A DNA stretch of 64,000 bases from Herbaspirillum sp. Sphag64 (GTDB lineage Bacteria > Pseudomonadota > Gammaproteobacteria > Burkholderiales > Burkholderiaceae_D): contig NZ_JACHYE010000003.1 of NCBI RefSeq assembly GCF_014192645.1, positions 124,001-188,000 on the forward strand, given 5' to 3'. The notes beneath the pieces were generated by a model. The model was not told where the DNA came from. It saw only the letters and a list, made by a program, of their open reading frames with translations, and ran no database searches. This document shows, piece by piece, positions 9,344-18,446 of this stretch (its first letter is position 1; every line of letters begins with the position of its first letter). A program made the position numbers and the translations under genes.

Positions 9344-10000
9344 ATGAGCATGGACTTGCTCAAGGTCTTGCTTGCGGCCTTAGTGATCGGGTTATCGATT
9401 GCTGCGCCGGTCGGGCCGATTGGCATGCTCACTATACAGCGCAGTCTTGATCATGGTCGGCGCGCAGGGCTGGTGACCGGTCTGGGTGCGGCCTGTGCAG
9501 ACGCTGTGTACGCCGCGCTGGGTGCGTTTGGCGTGAGCTGGCTGGTGCAGGCACTGGTTGCCGTGCGCCTGCCACTGGTCTTGCTGGGATCATCGTTTTT
9601 ATTGTGGATGGCGTGGGGTGTGCTGCGTACGCCACTGGCCAATGCTGACCAGCACAGTCAGGATGCCACTGTACCGACACGTAATCACTGGCAAGACTTT
9701 GCTAGTACCTTTTTACTCACCTTGTCCAACCCCAGTACCATCTTTTCTTTCATTGCCCTGTTTGGCGCCATGGCAAGTCACACCGTCAATCGTTCCTTCG
9801 CCGCGCCGCTGGTGATGGTCCTTGGTGTCTGGCTTGGTTCGGCGCTGTGGTGGCTCTTTCTCAGTAGCGCGGTGGGTATGCTCAGGGAGCGCTTTACCGC
9901 AGGCTGGCGTCGTGCCATCAACTGGCTCAGTGCGACGGTGCTGATCTGCTTCTCGCTGCTGCAACTATCGCAATTCCTGCTCGGCACCCCTACCGCATAA
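9344..10000 (+). CDS. LysE/RhtB-family amino-acid exporter
   Basis: 218 residues and six probable transmembrane helices. The N-terminus 'AAPVGPIGMLTIQRSL' followed by 'GLVTGLGAACADAVYA' is the LysE family signature, and 'LTLSNPSTIFSF' is the conserved NP motif of helix 4. The family exports basic or small neutral amino acids; the substrate cannot be told. Starts at GTG 9329, ATG 9335 and ATG 9344 are in frame. The GGTGGAG at 9328-9334 fits best as ribosome site for ATG 9344. Confidence 0.85.
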   Translation: MSMDLLKVLLAALVIGLSIAAPVGPIGMLTIQRSLDHGRRAGLVTGLGAACADAVYAALGAFGVSWLVQALVAVRLPLVLLGSSFLLWMAWGVLRTPLANADQHSQDATVPTRNHWQDFASTFLLTLSNPSTIFSFIALFGAMASHTVNRSFAAPLVMVLGVWLGSALWWLFLSSAVGMLRERFTAGWRRAINWLSATVLICFSLLQLSQFLLGTPTA

Positions 10001-10039
10001 ATCGAAATAAATATTCCAATTTAAAATAAAAAGGAATAT
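10001..10039. promoter_or_regulatory. Candidate IolR (RpiR-type) operator upstream of iolG
   Basis: GAAATAAATATTCCAATTT starts at 10004 and recurs nearly unchanged before the inositol importer gene (13195). A perfect 7-bp dyad, ATATTCC-N15-GGAATAT, spans 10011-10039. RpiR-type repressors commonly bind AT-rich GAA...TTC half-sites, and the RpiR gene lies between the two occurrences. The role is inferred from position and repetition. Confidence 0.6.
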
Positions 10040-10145
10040 AGTTTCTATGTGCGTCCTATGTACTTTCTGTGCATTTTCCATCGTCAGCCGTGCAGCGACA
10101 TGGCAGTAACGCCACAACTACAATCAATTTATTACGGAGACAACG

Positions 10146-11138
10146 ATGATCGAGGTAGCAGTTTTTGGTGCCGGTCGTATCGGCAAGATTCATGCTGGCA
10201 ACGTCGCAGCCCAGGCAGGTGTGCGCCTGAAATCCATCAGTGACGTCAATCATCAGGCCGCCGTAGAGCTGGCGGCACAGCATGGTGCGCAAGTCGTGGA
10301 TGTCGAGCAGGCGCTGCGCGACCCGGCCATTGGTGCCGTGGTGATTGCCTCGAGTACCGACACCCATGCCGATCTGATCCAGCGTGCCGCGGCAGCAGGC
10401 AAGGCCATCTTTTGTGAAAAGCCGGTCGATCTGACGCTGGAGCGTGCACAAGCCTGCGCCAAGGCTGTCGCCGCCGCAGGTGTGACTTGCATGATTGGCT
10501 TTCAGCGTCGTTTCGACCCAACCTTTGAGGCGCTCAGCCAACGTTTGCGTGCCGGTGAAATTGGTGATCCGGAAATGCTCATTGTCACCAGCCGCGACCC
10601 CGGTGCGCCACCGGTGTCTTACATCAAGAGCTCAGGCGGTATTTTCAAAGACATGCTGATTCACGACTTCGACATCTTCCGCTGGATTCTTGATGATGAC
10701 GCCGTGAGCATTGCCGCCACCGGTAGCTGTTTGACCGATCCCGCCATCGCCGAGGCTGGTGATATTGACTGCACCGCCGTGACCATCACCACCCGGCGCG
10801 GTCGTTTGTGTCAGATCAACACCAGCCGTCGTGCCGCCTATGGCTACGATCAGCGCTTTGAAGTGCTGGGCAGCAAAGGCATGCTCCAGGCGGGAAATCA
10901 CAAGCCGACCGAAGTGATCGCCGCCACTGCCACCAACGTGACCAGCGATTTGCCGGAGCATTTTTTCCTGGAACGTTACCGCGCTGCCTATGCGCGTGAA
11001 ATCGCGCACTTCTTCGCTGCCGTCAGCAATCGTACCCCGGTGCGCACCACCATCGAAGATGGTGTCAAAGCCCTGCAACTGGCAGAAGCCGCCGCCACTT
11101 CCTGGCGTGAAAAACGTATTGTCGAGTTGTCCGTATGA
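10146..11138 (+). CDS. iolG: myo-Inositol 2-dehydrogenase (Gfo/Idh/MocA family)
   Basis: 330 residues. The N-terminal Rossmann fold has 'VAVFGAGRIGKIHAGNV', and 'CEKPVDL' supplies the catalytic Lys. The dehydrogenase motif 'DMLIHDFDIFRWIL' carries the Asp and His proton-relay residues. It oxidises myo-inositol to scyllo-inosose with NAD+, the first catabolic step. It overlaps the next dehydrogenase gene by 4 bp (ATGA), so they are translationally coupled. Upstream lies a candidate IolR operator. Another sugar dehydrogenase of the family is possible, but the whole surrounding locus is inositol catabolism. Confidence 0.88.
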   Translation: MIEVAVFGAGRIGKIHAGNVAAQAGVRLKSISDVNHQAAVELAAQHGAQVVDVEQALRDPAIGAVVIASSTDTHADLIQRAAAAGKAIFCEKPVDLTLERAQACAKAVAAAGVTCMIGFQRRFDPTFEALSQRLRAGEIGDPEMLIVTSRDPGAPPVSYIKSSGGIFKDMLIHDFDIFRWILDDDAVSIAATGSCLTDPAIAEAGDIDCTAVTITTRRGRLCQINTSRRAAYGYDQRFEVLGSKGMLQAGNHKPTEVIAATATNVTSDLPEHFFLERYRAAYAREIAHFFAAVSNRTPVRTTIEDGVKALQLAEAAATSWREKRIVELSV

Positions 11139-12172
11139 GTCCGGCCGCCGTCTCCAACAAGCCATTGCAGGTTGCCGTGGTCGGCCTCGGCCGGCTCGGC
11201 CGCCGGCACGCCGAAAACCTCGCCACCAGCGTGCCCGGTGCCAACCTGTGTGCAGTGTGCAGCCCAGTGAATACCGAGCTGGAATGGGCACGTGATCAAC
11301 TGCGCGTGCCCCATCTTTATCATGAATATGCCGCCTTGCTCGCGCACCCGGGGCTGGATGCTGTGTTTCTGGTCACGCCGACCTCGCTGCACGCTGACCA
11401 GATCATTGCTGCGCTCAAAGCGGGCAAACATGTGTTCTGTGAAAAGCCGCTATCGCTGGAGTTGGCAGATTGCCAGCGGGTGACAGAAGAAGCGGCTCGT
11501 CATCCCGAACTCAAGGTAATGATTGGCTTCGTCCGACGCTTTGATGCCAGCTATCAGGATGCTTATCAGAAGATTCAGGAAGGAATGATCGGTACGCCCT
11601 TCATGGTGTACTCGCAAACCTGCGACGAGAACGACCCCGATGGTTTCTTCGTCAAGTTTTCGCCAACCAGTGGTGGTATCTTCCTCGACTGTTCGGTGCA
11701 CGATATTGATCTGGCACGCTGGCTACTGGGCAAGGCGCAGCCGGTACGGGTATTTTCCAGCGGTCTCACCGCGATTCACCACGACCTGCAACAGTTCAAG
11801 GATGTCGACAACGGTGTGGCTATCTGCGAATTTGACAATGGCCGGCTCGCGACTTTCTACGCCTCACGCACCATGGCACACGGACATGACACCATGACCG
11901 AAATTACCGGGACGGCAGGGCGTTTGACCGTGGGTGGCAATCCCCGCAAAAACCGGGTCATGATTGCCGATGCGCAGGGGATTCGCAACGAATGCACCTT
12001 GAGCTTCTTTGATCGCTTCGAGGACGCTTTTCTGGCCGAGGTACGGCACTTTGTTGATGCGGTACGTCATCGCAAGCCATTGGCGCTGGATCTGGACGAT
12101 TCGACCCAGGCCACGCGCATCGGTATTGCCTTGCGCGAGTCACTGTTGACTAAACAGCCCGTTTTGTTCTGA
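11135..12172 (+). CDS. Second Gfo/Idh/MocA oxidoreductase, probable inositol-isomer dehydrogenase
   Basis: 345 residues. It has the Rossmann motif 'VAVVGLGRLGRRHAENLA', 'CEKPLSLEL' with the catalytic Lys, and 'DCSVHDIDLARWLLG' with the His/Asp pair. It overlaps iolG by 4 bp. Such paired genes in inositol loci often act on scyllo- or D-chiro-inositol (IolX/IolW-type), feeding other isomers into the same pathway; that assignment is inference from context. A bidirectional terminator at 12190-12233 closes the unit. Confidence 0.8.
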   Translation: MSPAAVSNKPLQVAVVGLGRLGRRHAENLATSVPGANLCAVCSPVNTELEWARDQLRVPHLYHEYAALLAHPGLDAVFLVTPTSLHADQIIAALKAGKHVFCEKPLSLELADCQRVTEEAARHPELKVMIGFVRRFDASYQDAYQKIQEGMIGTPFMVYSQTCDENDPDGFFVKFSPTSGGIFLDCSVHDIDLARWLLGKAQPVRVFSSGLTAIHHDLQQFKDVDNGVAICEFDNGRLATFYASRTMAHGHDTMTEITGTAGRLTVGGNPRKNRVMIADAQGIRNECTLSFFDRFEDAFLAEVRHFVDAVRHRKPLALDLDDSTQATRIGIALRESLLTKQPVLF

Positions 12173-12190
12173 GCTGTTCTGATTGCGCAA

Positions 12191-12233
12191 TTAACATCAA
12201 AGCGGGCAGATTCTGGTGCCCGCCCTGTTGTTA
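12191..12233. terminator. Bidirectional terminator between iol dehydrogenases and iolR
   Basis: Stem GCGGGCA (12202-12208) / TGCCCGC (12217-12223) with an 8-base loop, extended by an outer TTAACA / TGTTAA pairing. It lies between two convergent genes. Confidence 0.65.
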
Positions 12234-13103
12234 ATCTGCGCCGTCGTCGTAGCCGTCGATGGGCTCAGTTTCCGTCACATCCAGCTCCATCCGATACGCC
12301 AGCGCAATGAACAGCGCTTGACACAGACACATCGCATTGGTCAGTGAACGGAATGCAAAGGCGCTACTTTCCTTGACCGTCAGCAAAACCGAGGCATGAC
12401 GTGCCAATGGGCTTAACTGGCTATCGGTAATGATCAAGGTTCGCGCCTGACGATGATGCGCCAGCCGTACGCATGCCTGGGTTTCCTTGCCATAGGGCGT
12501 GAAACTGATGGCGATCAGGACGTCATTTTTGTCGATACTGCGCACTTCCTCGCGAAACATCCCACCCGCGCCGGTCAAGAGATGCACGCGTTTGTTGGTA
12601 TGTTGCAGTGCATAAGCAATATGGTTGGCAATCGGGAATGAACGCCGCACGCCGATGACATAAATGTTTTCTGCTTTTAGCAGCAATTTTACGGCAGCCT
12701 CAAATTGCGCGTCGTCGAGACCGCCCAGCAACTCATCGAGCCCGGCCCGGCTCACCTGGATGAATTCCCGTGCCAGCGCGCCACTGGTGACTGGCGTCGG
12801 CTTGCTCTCGATCAGGCTGCGAATACGCTGCTGATAATTGCGCGAGGGTGTGGTCTGTGCCGTAAAGGCATCACGAAACACCGCCTGCATCTCACTAAAA
12901 CCGGAAAAGCCAAAATGCTTGGCAAAGCGCACAATCGCTGACGGCTGGACCTCACATTGCTCGGCGATATCGCTGATGCGCTCCACCATCAGGCTGGTCT
13001 TGTGCTGTTCAACATAGGTGGCAATGATCTTGAGCTGGCGCGACAGTGATCCATATTGCGCTGCAATCTGCAGCATCAGTTCATCGACGGTTGGTGTGTT
13101 CAC
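12231..13103 (-). CDS. iolR: RpiR/MurR-family transcriptional regulator, probable inositol repressor
   Basis: 290 residues. The N-terminal HTH_6 domain (about 1-80) has 'RISDIAEQCEVQPSAIVRFAKHFGFSGFSEMQ'-like content. The C-terminal SIS sugar-phosphate-binding domain (about 120-260) has 'NIYVIGVRRSFPIANHIAYAL'-like strands. This family replaces the DeoR-type IolR in many proteobacteria. It lies between the two iol transcription units, each preceded by the same GAAATAAAWATTC sequence, so it probably represses both. The inducer is likely an inositol intermediate. The symbol is a context assignment. Confidence 0.8.
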   Translation of the reverse strand: MNTPTVDELMLQIAAQYGSLSRQLKIIATYVEQHKTSLMVERISDIAEQCEVQPSAIVRFAKHFGFSGFSEMQAVFRDAFTAQTTPSRNYQQRIRSLIESKPTPVTSGALAREFIQVSRAGLDELLGGLDDAQFEAAVKLLLKAENIYVIGVRRSFPIANHIAYALQHTNKRVHLLTGAGGMFREEVRSIDKNDVLIAISFTPYGKETQACVRLAHHRQARTLIITDSQLSPLARHASVLLTVKESSAFAFRSLTNAMCLCQALFIALAYRMELDVTETEPIDGYDDGAD

Positions 13104-13194
13104 CGGGTGTCTCTCTATTCATGGTTAGCGTCATGGACTTATGGCCCCCCTGGAGTCATGACTGTTCATGCTGCGATTATAAAAGCATCTTATT

Positions 13195-13217
13195 GAAATA
13201 AAAATTCTAATTTAAAA
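13195..13217. promoter_or_regulatory. Candidate IolR operator upstream of the inositol importer operon
   Basis: GAAATAAAAATTCTAATTT here matches the iolG upstream copy at 10004 with two differences over 19 bases. It lies in an AT-rich 233-bp space between the divergent iolR gene and the binding-protein gene, so one site could control both. Confidence 0.6.
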
Positions 13218-13336
13218 AAAATTGAAAAAAAATGATTGCACATTGACTTTGCTTGTTTTATTGTTAGCTACCGCTTGGCTACAGAGCTGAAGTAATCAAC
13301 TTCACGGCCCACGGCAAAACAATAATGGAGACAATC

Positions 13337-14377
13337 ATGCAACGATTCAGATGCAAAGGGCTCTTTGCGGCCCTCACCGCAGCCGCCCTTGTAATGACAG
13401 TGACCACGCCCAGCAGCTTTGCGGCGAACGAAAAATTCGTCCTCATCAGCCACGCACCCGACTCCGATTCCTGGTGGAACACCATCAAGAATGCCATCAA
13501 GCAGGCGGGTGAAGACTTCAACGTCAGCGTTGACTATCGCAACCCGCCCAATGGCGACCTGGCTGACATGTCACGCCTGATCGAGCAAGCTGCTGCCCGT
13601 AACTATGACGGCGTGATCGTCAGCATTGCCGACTTCAGCGTCCTCAAGAAGTCGGTTGAAGCGGTGGTCGCCAAGAAGATTCCTGTCATCACCATCAATT
13701 CCGGTACCCAGCAACAAAGCGAACAGCTCGGCGCGGTCATGCACGTTGGCCAGCCAGAATATGACGCCGGTTACGGCGCTGGCGAAAAGGCCAAGGCCGC
13801 TGGTATCAAGTCCTTCCTGTGCGTCAATCATTACGCCACCAATCCCTCCTCATTTGAGCGCTGCCGCGGCTTTGCCGAAGCGATTGGCGCCGACTACAAG
13901 AAATCCACACTCGATACCGGCATTGATCCGACTGCTGTAGAAAGCAAGGTCAGCGCCTATCTGCGTAACAATCCCGGTACCCAGGCTGTGCTGGCACTGG
14001 GCCCTGACTCCGCAGTACCAAGTCTGCGCGCCCTGCAAAAAATGGGGCTCAAGTCCAAGGTCTGGTTTGCCACCTTCGATCTGTCTGAAGACATCGTCAA
14101 AGGCATCAAGGATGGCTCGGTCCAGTTTGCCATTGACCAGCAGCCCTACCTGCAAGGCTATATCCCGGTGGCTGCACTGGCCATCATGAAGCAATACAAG
14201 ACCAACGATCTGGCCGTGGTGCAAGAGAAGCTCAAAGCCAATCCCAAGTTCCAGGCGCGTCTGGCTGAATATGGACTGGCACCGATCTATGGCCCGCGTC
14301 ACATCAGCTCAGGCCCAGGCTACATCACCAAGGACAATCTGGAGAAAGTCCTTAAATACGCTGGCCAATATCGTTGA
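13337..14377 (+). CDS. Periplasmic sugar/inositol-binding protein of ABC importer
   Basis: 346 residues with a Sec signal peptide (cleavage after 'SSFAA', about residue 31). The periplasmic-binding-protein type 1 fold has 'DYRNPPNGDLADMSRLIEQAAARNYDGVIVS'-like strand order and the hinge region 'YDAGYGAGEKAKAAG'. The first gene of an importer operon inside the inositol locus, it most likely captures myo-inositol (compare IbpA of Caulobacter). The ATG at 13325 is in frame, but GGAG at 13327-13330 serves the ATG at 13337, which also gives the better signal peptide. Two hairpins after the stop may hold its mRNA level above that of the permease. Confidence 0.85.
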   Translation: MQRFRCKGLFAALTAAALVMTVTTPSSFAANEKFVLISHAPDSDSWWNTIKNAIKQAGEDFNVSVDYRNPPNGDLADMSRLIEQAAARNYDGVIVSIADFSVLKKSVEAVVAKKIPVITINSGTQQQSEQLGAVMHVGQPEYDAGYGAGEKAKAAGIKSFLCVNHYATNPSSFERCRGFAEAIGADYKKSTLDTGIDPTAVESKVSAYLRNNPGTQAVLALGPDSAVPSLRALQKMGLKSKVWFATFDLSEDIVKGIKDGSVQFAIDQQPYLQGYIPVAALAIMKQYKTNDLAVVQEKLKANPKFQARLAEYGLAPIYGPRHISSGPGYITKDNLEKVLKYAGQYR

Positions 14378-14382
14378 GCCAA

Positions 14383-14454
14383 TGATTGCTCCAAAGCGTT
14401 CAGCAACCAGCAATCAGACATAAGCATGACCGCCCGCACCAGGAGTGTGGGCGG
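14383..14454 (+). promoter_or_regulatory. Two mRNA hairpins between binding-protein and permease genes
   Basis: First stem TGATTGCT (14383-14390) / AGCAATCA (14409-14416). Second stem CCGCCCGCAC (14430-14439) / GTGTGGGCGG (14445-14454), with one G-U pair and a 5-base loop. Neither is followed by a T-run. Such hairpins after a binding-protein gene usually slow 3' decay or attenuate, giving more binding protein than permease. Confidence 0.6.
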
Positions 14455-14483
14455 CAGTGACAAAACATCACAGGAGTGCAGCA

Positions 14484-15641
14484 ATGAGTACAACAGGCAT
14501 GGTCGTCGACAAGACGAGCGCCGATGGGCGTGCGCCTGCAGCGCAGGCCAGCAGCAGTGACGAGCGGGTGCGCAGAGAAAGTGTCATCAAACGGTTTCTG
14601 GGACGTCCCGAGTTCGCCTCACTGGCCGGTGCGATTCTGGTATTTATCGTCTTCGGCATCGCCGCCGGGGACTCCGGCATGTTCAATCTCGACGGCATCA
14701 TCAACTGGATGCAGGTCGCCGCCTATCTGGGCATCATTGCCGTCGGCGCCTGCATGCTCATGATTGGTGGTGAATTCGATCTTTCCATCGGCTCCATGAT
14801 CGGCTTTGCCGGCATGATGGTGGCGATTCCCACGGTCTATTTCGGCTGGCCATTCTGGCTCTCCGTACTCTTTGCGTTTGCCGGTTCGATGGCGCTTGGC
14901 TGGCTTAATGGCTATCTGGTCATCAAGACCCGTCTGCCATCGTTCATCGTGACGCTGGCCTTCATGTTCATCCTGCGTGGCTTGACGCTGGCGCTCTCCA
15001 TCCTGTTTGCCAACCGCACCATCGTCAGCGGTGTCGGCGAACGTGCCAGCGAAGACTGGCTTGGCAATCTGCTCTTTACCGGCAATGTCGGCACCGGTCT
15101 GTTCCAGTGGCTGGCACAGCATCACTGGATTGCGGTGGCAGAAAACGGCAATGCGCTGGTGGCCGGCATACCCAAGGTCATCGTCTGGTGGGCCGTGGTG
15201 GCTTTGGTTGCAGGCTTTGTGTTGTCGCGCACCCGCTTCGGTAACTGGATTTTTGCCGTCGGCGGTGATGCCGTCGCCGCCAAGAACGTTGGTGTACCGG
15301 TACGTCGCGTCAAGATCGCACTGTTTGTTTTCACTGCCTTCTGTGCCTGTCTGTTTGCTGTCCTGCAGGTTGCTGATTTTGGTTCGGCCGCTGCTGACCG
15401 TGGTTTGCAAAAGGAGTTTGAAGCCATCATCGCCGCCGTCATCGGTGGTGCCTTGCTTACCGGTGGTTACGGCTCAGTAATTGGTGCCTGCTTCGGTGCG
15501 TTGATCTTTGGCGTGGTGCAGATCGGCATTACTTATACCAATCTCAACTCCGACTGGTTCCGTGTGTTCCTGGGCGTCATGTTGCTGGTGGCGGTGCTGT
15601 TCAATAACTATGTTCGCCGTCGTGTGACGGAGGCCAAATAA
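14484..15641 (+). CDS. ABC importer permease (RbsC/FrcC-type) for inositol
   Basis: 385 residues and about ten transmembrane helices of the BPD_transp_2 family. It has '[23 protein letters not shown]' near residue 95 and the conserved '[23 protein letters not shown]' cytoplasmic loop that contacts the ATPase. The first 45 residues are a polar cytoplasmic extension. ATG 14484 has AGGAG 8 bp upstream. The stop codon touches the ATPase frame, so the two are coupled. Confidence 0.88.
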   Translation: MSTTGMVVDKTSADGRAPAAQASSSDERVRRESVIKRFLGRPEFASLAGAILVFIVFGIAAGDSGMFNLDGIINWMQVAAYLGIIAVGACMLMIGGEFDLSIGSMIGFAGMMVAIPTVYFGWPFWLSVLFAFAGSMALGWLNGYLVIKTRLPSFIVTLAFMFILRGLTLALSILFANRTIVSGVGERASEDWLGNLLFTGNVGTGLFQWLAQHHWIAVAENGNALVAGIPKVIVWWAVVALVAGFVLSRTRFGNWIFAVGGDAVAAKNVGVPVRRVKIALFVFTAFCACLFAVLQVADFGSAAADRGLQKEFEAIIAAVIGGALLTGGYGSVIGACFGALIFGVVQIGITYTNLNSDWFRVFLGVMLLVAVLFNNYVRRRVTEAK

Positions 15642-15652
15642 TGGGAGCCGTC

Positions 15653-16435
15653 ATGAACGATACCATCCTCGCACTGGAGAATGTCAGCAAGTATTTCGGT
15701 CCCGTCATTGCCCTCAAAGACGTCAGTCTGCGACTGCGCAAGGGCGAGGTACATTGCTTGCTGGGCGACAACGGTGCCGGTAAATCGACCCTCATCAAAC
15801 TGCTGGCCGGTGTGCATCAACCCTCATCGGGCCAGTATCTGGTTGATGGCAAACCGGTCAATTTCCAGTCGCCCAAAGAAGCACTGGATGTTGGCGTTGC
15901 CACCGTCTATCAAGATTTGGCCTTGGTACCGCTGCTGTCGGTGGCACGGAATTTTTTCATGGGCCGTGAGCCCACCAGAAAAATCTTTGGCATCAACGTG
16001 ATGGATATGGAGTATGCCGCGCGCACGGCCAAAGAGAAGCTGGCTGAAATGGGCATCATGGTGCGCGATCCGCATCACGCCATTGGCACCATGTCCGGCG
16101 GCGAAAAGCAATGCCTCGCCATCGCCCGGGCCATCCACTTCGGCGCACGCGTGCTGATTCTCGATGAACCAACCGCCGCATTGGGTGTGAAGCAATCCTT
16201 CAATGTGCTCAAGCTGATTCACAAAGCACGCGAACGGGGGATTTCCGTCATTTTCATTACCCACAACGTCCATCACGCCTATCCGATCGGCGACTCCTTC
16301 ACCTTGCTCAATCGCGGCAAGTCCATGGGGACCTTCACCAAGGACAGGATCTCCAAGGAAGAAGTGCTGGACATGATGGCCGGTGGCGCAGAAATGCAAA
16401 CTCTCATGAGCCAGCTGGAAGGCGTACAAGTTTAA
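15653..16435 (+). CDS. ABC importer ATPase, single-domain (FrcA-type)
   Basis: 260 residues with one nucleotide-binding domain: Walker A 'GDNGAGKST', signature '[13 protein letters not shown]', Walker B '[11 protein letters not shown]' and switch His in 'ITHNVHHA'. Sugar importers of the ribose type usually have a 500-residue duplicated ATPase; this is the shorter FrcA-like form, which must work as a dimer. ATG 15641 overlaps the permease stop, but GGGAG at 15643 positions ATG 15653, which is preferred. Confidence 0.88.
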   Translation: MNDTILALENVSKYFGPVIALKDVSLRLRKGEVHCLLGDNGAGKSTLIKLLAGVHQPSSGQYLVDGKPVNFQSPKEALDVGVATVYQDLALVPLLSVARNFFMGREPTRKIFGINVMDMEYAARTAKEKLAEMGIMVRDPHHAIGTMSGGEKQCLAIARAIHFGARVLILDEPTAALGVKQSFNVLKLIHKARERGISVIFITHNVHHAYPIGDSFTLLNRGKSMGTFTKDRISKEEVLDMMAGGAEMQTLMSQLEGVQV

Positions 16436-16448
16436 AAAGGATGCAGGC

Positions 16449-18446
16449 ATGTCACTCGCTCACACAACACCCCATACTTCCACAAGTTTATCCAGTCGAT
16501 TTGTGCCCGACCGTCCGCTCGACATCATCTGCATCGGCCGACTCGCGGTTGATCTCTATGCCCAGCAGGTCGGCGCACCGCTGGCTGATGTCACCAGTTT
16601 TGCCAAATATCTTGGCGGCTCTTCTGCCAACATCGCCTTTGGCTGCGCCCGACTGGGCCTTAAATCAGCCATGCTGGCACGCGTTGGCGACGAACAGAAT
16701 GGTCAGTTTCTCAAGGCTGCACTGGCCGCTGAAGGCTGCGACGTCAGCCACGTCACCGTCGACCCGGAACGCCTGACCGCGCTCGTGATGCTCGGTCTGA
16801 AAGACAAGGAAACCTTTCCTCTGATCTTCTACCGCGACAATTGTGCTGATATGGCACTGGCCCCCGAGGACATCGACGAAACGTTCATCGCCAGCAGCAA
16901 GGCATTGCTCATTACCGGTACCCATTTCTCGACGCCGCAGGTGCATCGCAGCAGCAGTCTGGCACTTGCGTATGCCCGTCGGCATCAAGTACGCACGGTG
17001 CTGGATATCGACTACCGCCCGGTGCTGTGGGGGCTGACCGGCAAGGGCGATGGCGAAACCCGCTTCATCGCCAATGGTGATGTGAGCCAGCATCTGCAAG
17101 GCATTTTGGGCCACTTTGATCTGGTGGTCGGTACCGAGGAAGAGTTCATGATCGCCGGTGGCAGCGAAGATATCATCGCCGCACTCCGCACGGTGAGGGG
17201 GCTTACCAACGCCACACTGGTGGTCAAACGTGGTCCGCTGGGCTGCACCGTGCTGCATGATGTGATTCCCGAGACGCTGGAGCAGGGCTTCCACTATCAG
17301 GGCGTGCAGGTTGAAGTGCTTAATGTGCTGGGGGCGGGCGATGCCTTTATCTCGGGCTTCCTCAAAGGCTGGCTCAACAACGAGGATGACGAAAGCTGCT
17401 GCCGTTACGCCAATGCCTGCGGTGCGCTGGTAGTATCGCGCCATGCCTGCGCACCTGCCATGCCGGGACCCATGGAACTCGACTACTTCCTGCAACATGC
17501 CGCCAGCCTGCAACGTCCCGACCGCGATGCCCATCTGCAGCGTTTGCACCGTGTTACTGTGCGCCGCCAGCAATGGGACGAGGTCAACGTCTTCGCCTTC
17601 GATCATCGCAACCAGTTCTTCGAGCTGGCGCTGGAAGCGGGTGTCAGTCAGGAGCGCCTGCCACAACTCAAACGCCTGCTGGTGCAGGCCGTCGCCGAGA
17701 CTGAACAGGCTGCCGGAGTGCAGGGCAAGATCGGTGTGCTGATCGACGACCGTTACGGTCAGGATGCCCTCAATGCGGCAACAGGCCGTGGCTGGTGGGT
17801 AGGCAGGGCAGTCGAGCTGCCGTTGTCGAACCCGCTGGAATTCGACTTCGGTCGCTCCATCGGCACCCATCTGCAGACCTGGCCACAAGAGCAGGTGGTC
17901 AAATGTCTGGTGCAGTTTCACCCCGACGATACGGTCGACAAACGACTCGAACAGGAAGCCCAGATTCGTGCGCTCTATGATGCCGTGCAGCGCAGCGGTC
18001 ATGACCTGCTGCTGGAGATCATTCCACCCAAGTCGCTGCCGCAGGAAGAAAACACGGTATTGCGCGCACTCAAGCGGCTCTACAACCTCGGTATTTATCC
18101 CGAATGGTGGAAACTGGAGTCGATGTCGGCACGGCAATGGGATGCCATCGACCGCCTCATCGCCGAGCGCGATCCGTATTGCCGTGGCGTGGTTCTGCTC
18201 GGACTGGCCGCACCGGTGGAAGAACTGGCCGCTGGCTTCGCCGCTTCGCGTCATAGCAAGACCTGCCGTGGCTTCATGGTCGGCCGTACCATTTTTCACG
18301 AGCCCAGCAAGCGCTGGCTGCAAGGACAGATCGATGATGCGACACTGATCCGCGAAGTACGCCAGACCTTTGAACAGCTGATCGGCATCTGGCGCCAGAG
18401 CCGTGATGGTCAAGTCAGCCAAGCCAAGAAGAAGGAGGCCGCATGA
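16449..18446 (+). CDS. iolC: 5-Dehydro-2-deoxygluconokinase fused to DUF2090 aldolase-like domain
   Basis: 665 residues. The N-terminal PfkB kinase (about 25-345) has 'ICIGRLAVDLYAQQVGAPL', 'YLGGSSANIAFGCARLG' and the catalytic GAGD in 'NVLGAGDAFISGFLKGW' (near residue 293). The C-terminal DUF2090 domain (about 355-645) starts 'WDEVNVFAFDHRNQFFEL'. The kinase phosphorylates 2-deoxy-5-keto-gluconate. The DUF2090 half is regarded as the aldolase that splits the phosphate into dihydroxyacetone phosphate and malonate semialdehyde, which would explain the lack of a separate iolJ. It overlaps iolD by 4 bp. Confidence 0.93.
   Translation: MSLAHTTPHTSTSLSSRFVPDRPLDIICIGRLAVDLYAQQVGAPLADVTSFAKYLGGSSANIAFGCARLGLKSAMLARVGDEQNGQFLKAALAAEGCDVSHVTVDPERLTALVMLGLKDKETFPLIFYRDNCADMALAPEDIDETFIASSKALLITGTHFSTPQVHRSSSLALAYARRHQVRTVLDIDYRPVLWGLTGKGDGETRFIANGDVSQHLQGILGHFDLVVGTEEEFMIAGGSEDIIAALRTVRGLTNATLVVKRGPLGCTVLHDVIPETLEQGFHYQGVQVEVLNVLGAGDAFISGFLKGWLNNEDDESCCRYANACGALVVSRHACAPAMPGPMELDYFLQHAASLQRPDRDAHLQRLHRVTVRRQQWDEVNVFAFDHRNQFFELALEAGVSQERLPQLKRLLVQAVAETEQAAGVQGKIGVLIDDRYGQDALNAATGRGWWVGRAVELPLSNPLEFDFGRSIGTHLQTWPQEQVVKCLVQFHPDDTVDKRLEQEAQIRALYDAVQRSGHDLLLEIIPPKSLPQEENTVLRALKRLYNLGIYPEWWKLESMSARQWDAIDRLIAERDPYCRGVVLLGLAAPVEELAAGFAASRHSKTCRGFMVGRTIFHEPSKRWLQGQIDDATLIREVRQTFEQLIGIWRQSRDGQVSQAKKKEAA

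Noticed and set aside
16665-18422. 585-codon minus-strand frame opposite iolC
   Set aside because: Antisense shadow of a high-GC gene; iolC is clearly the real gene and the shadow has no recognisable motif.
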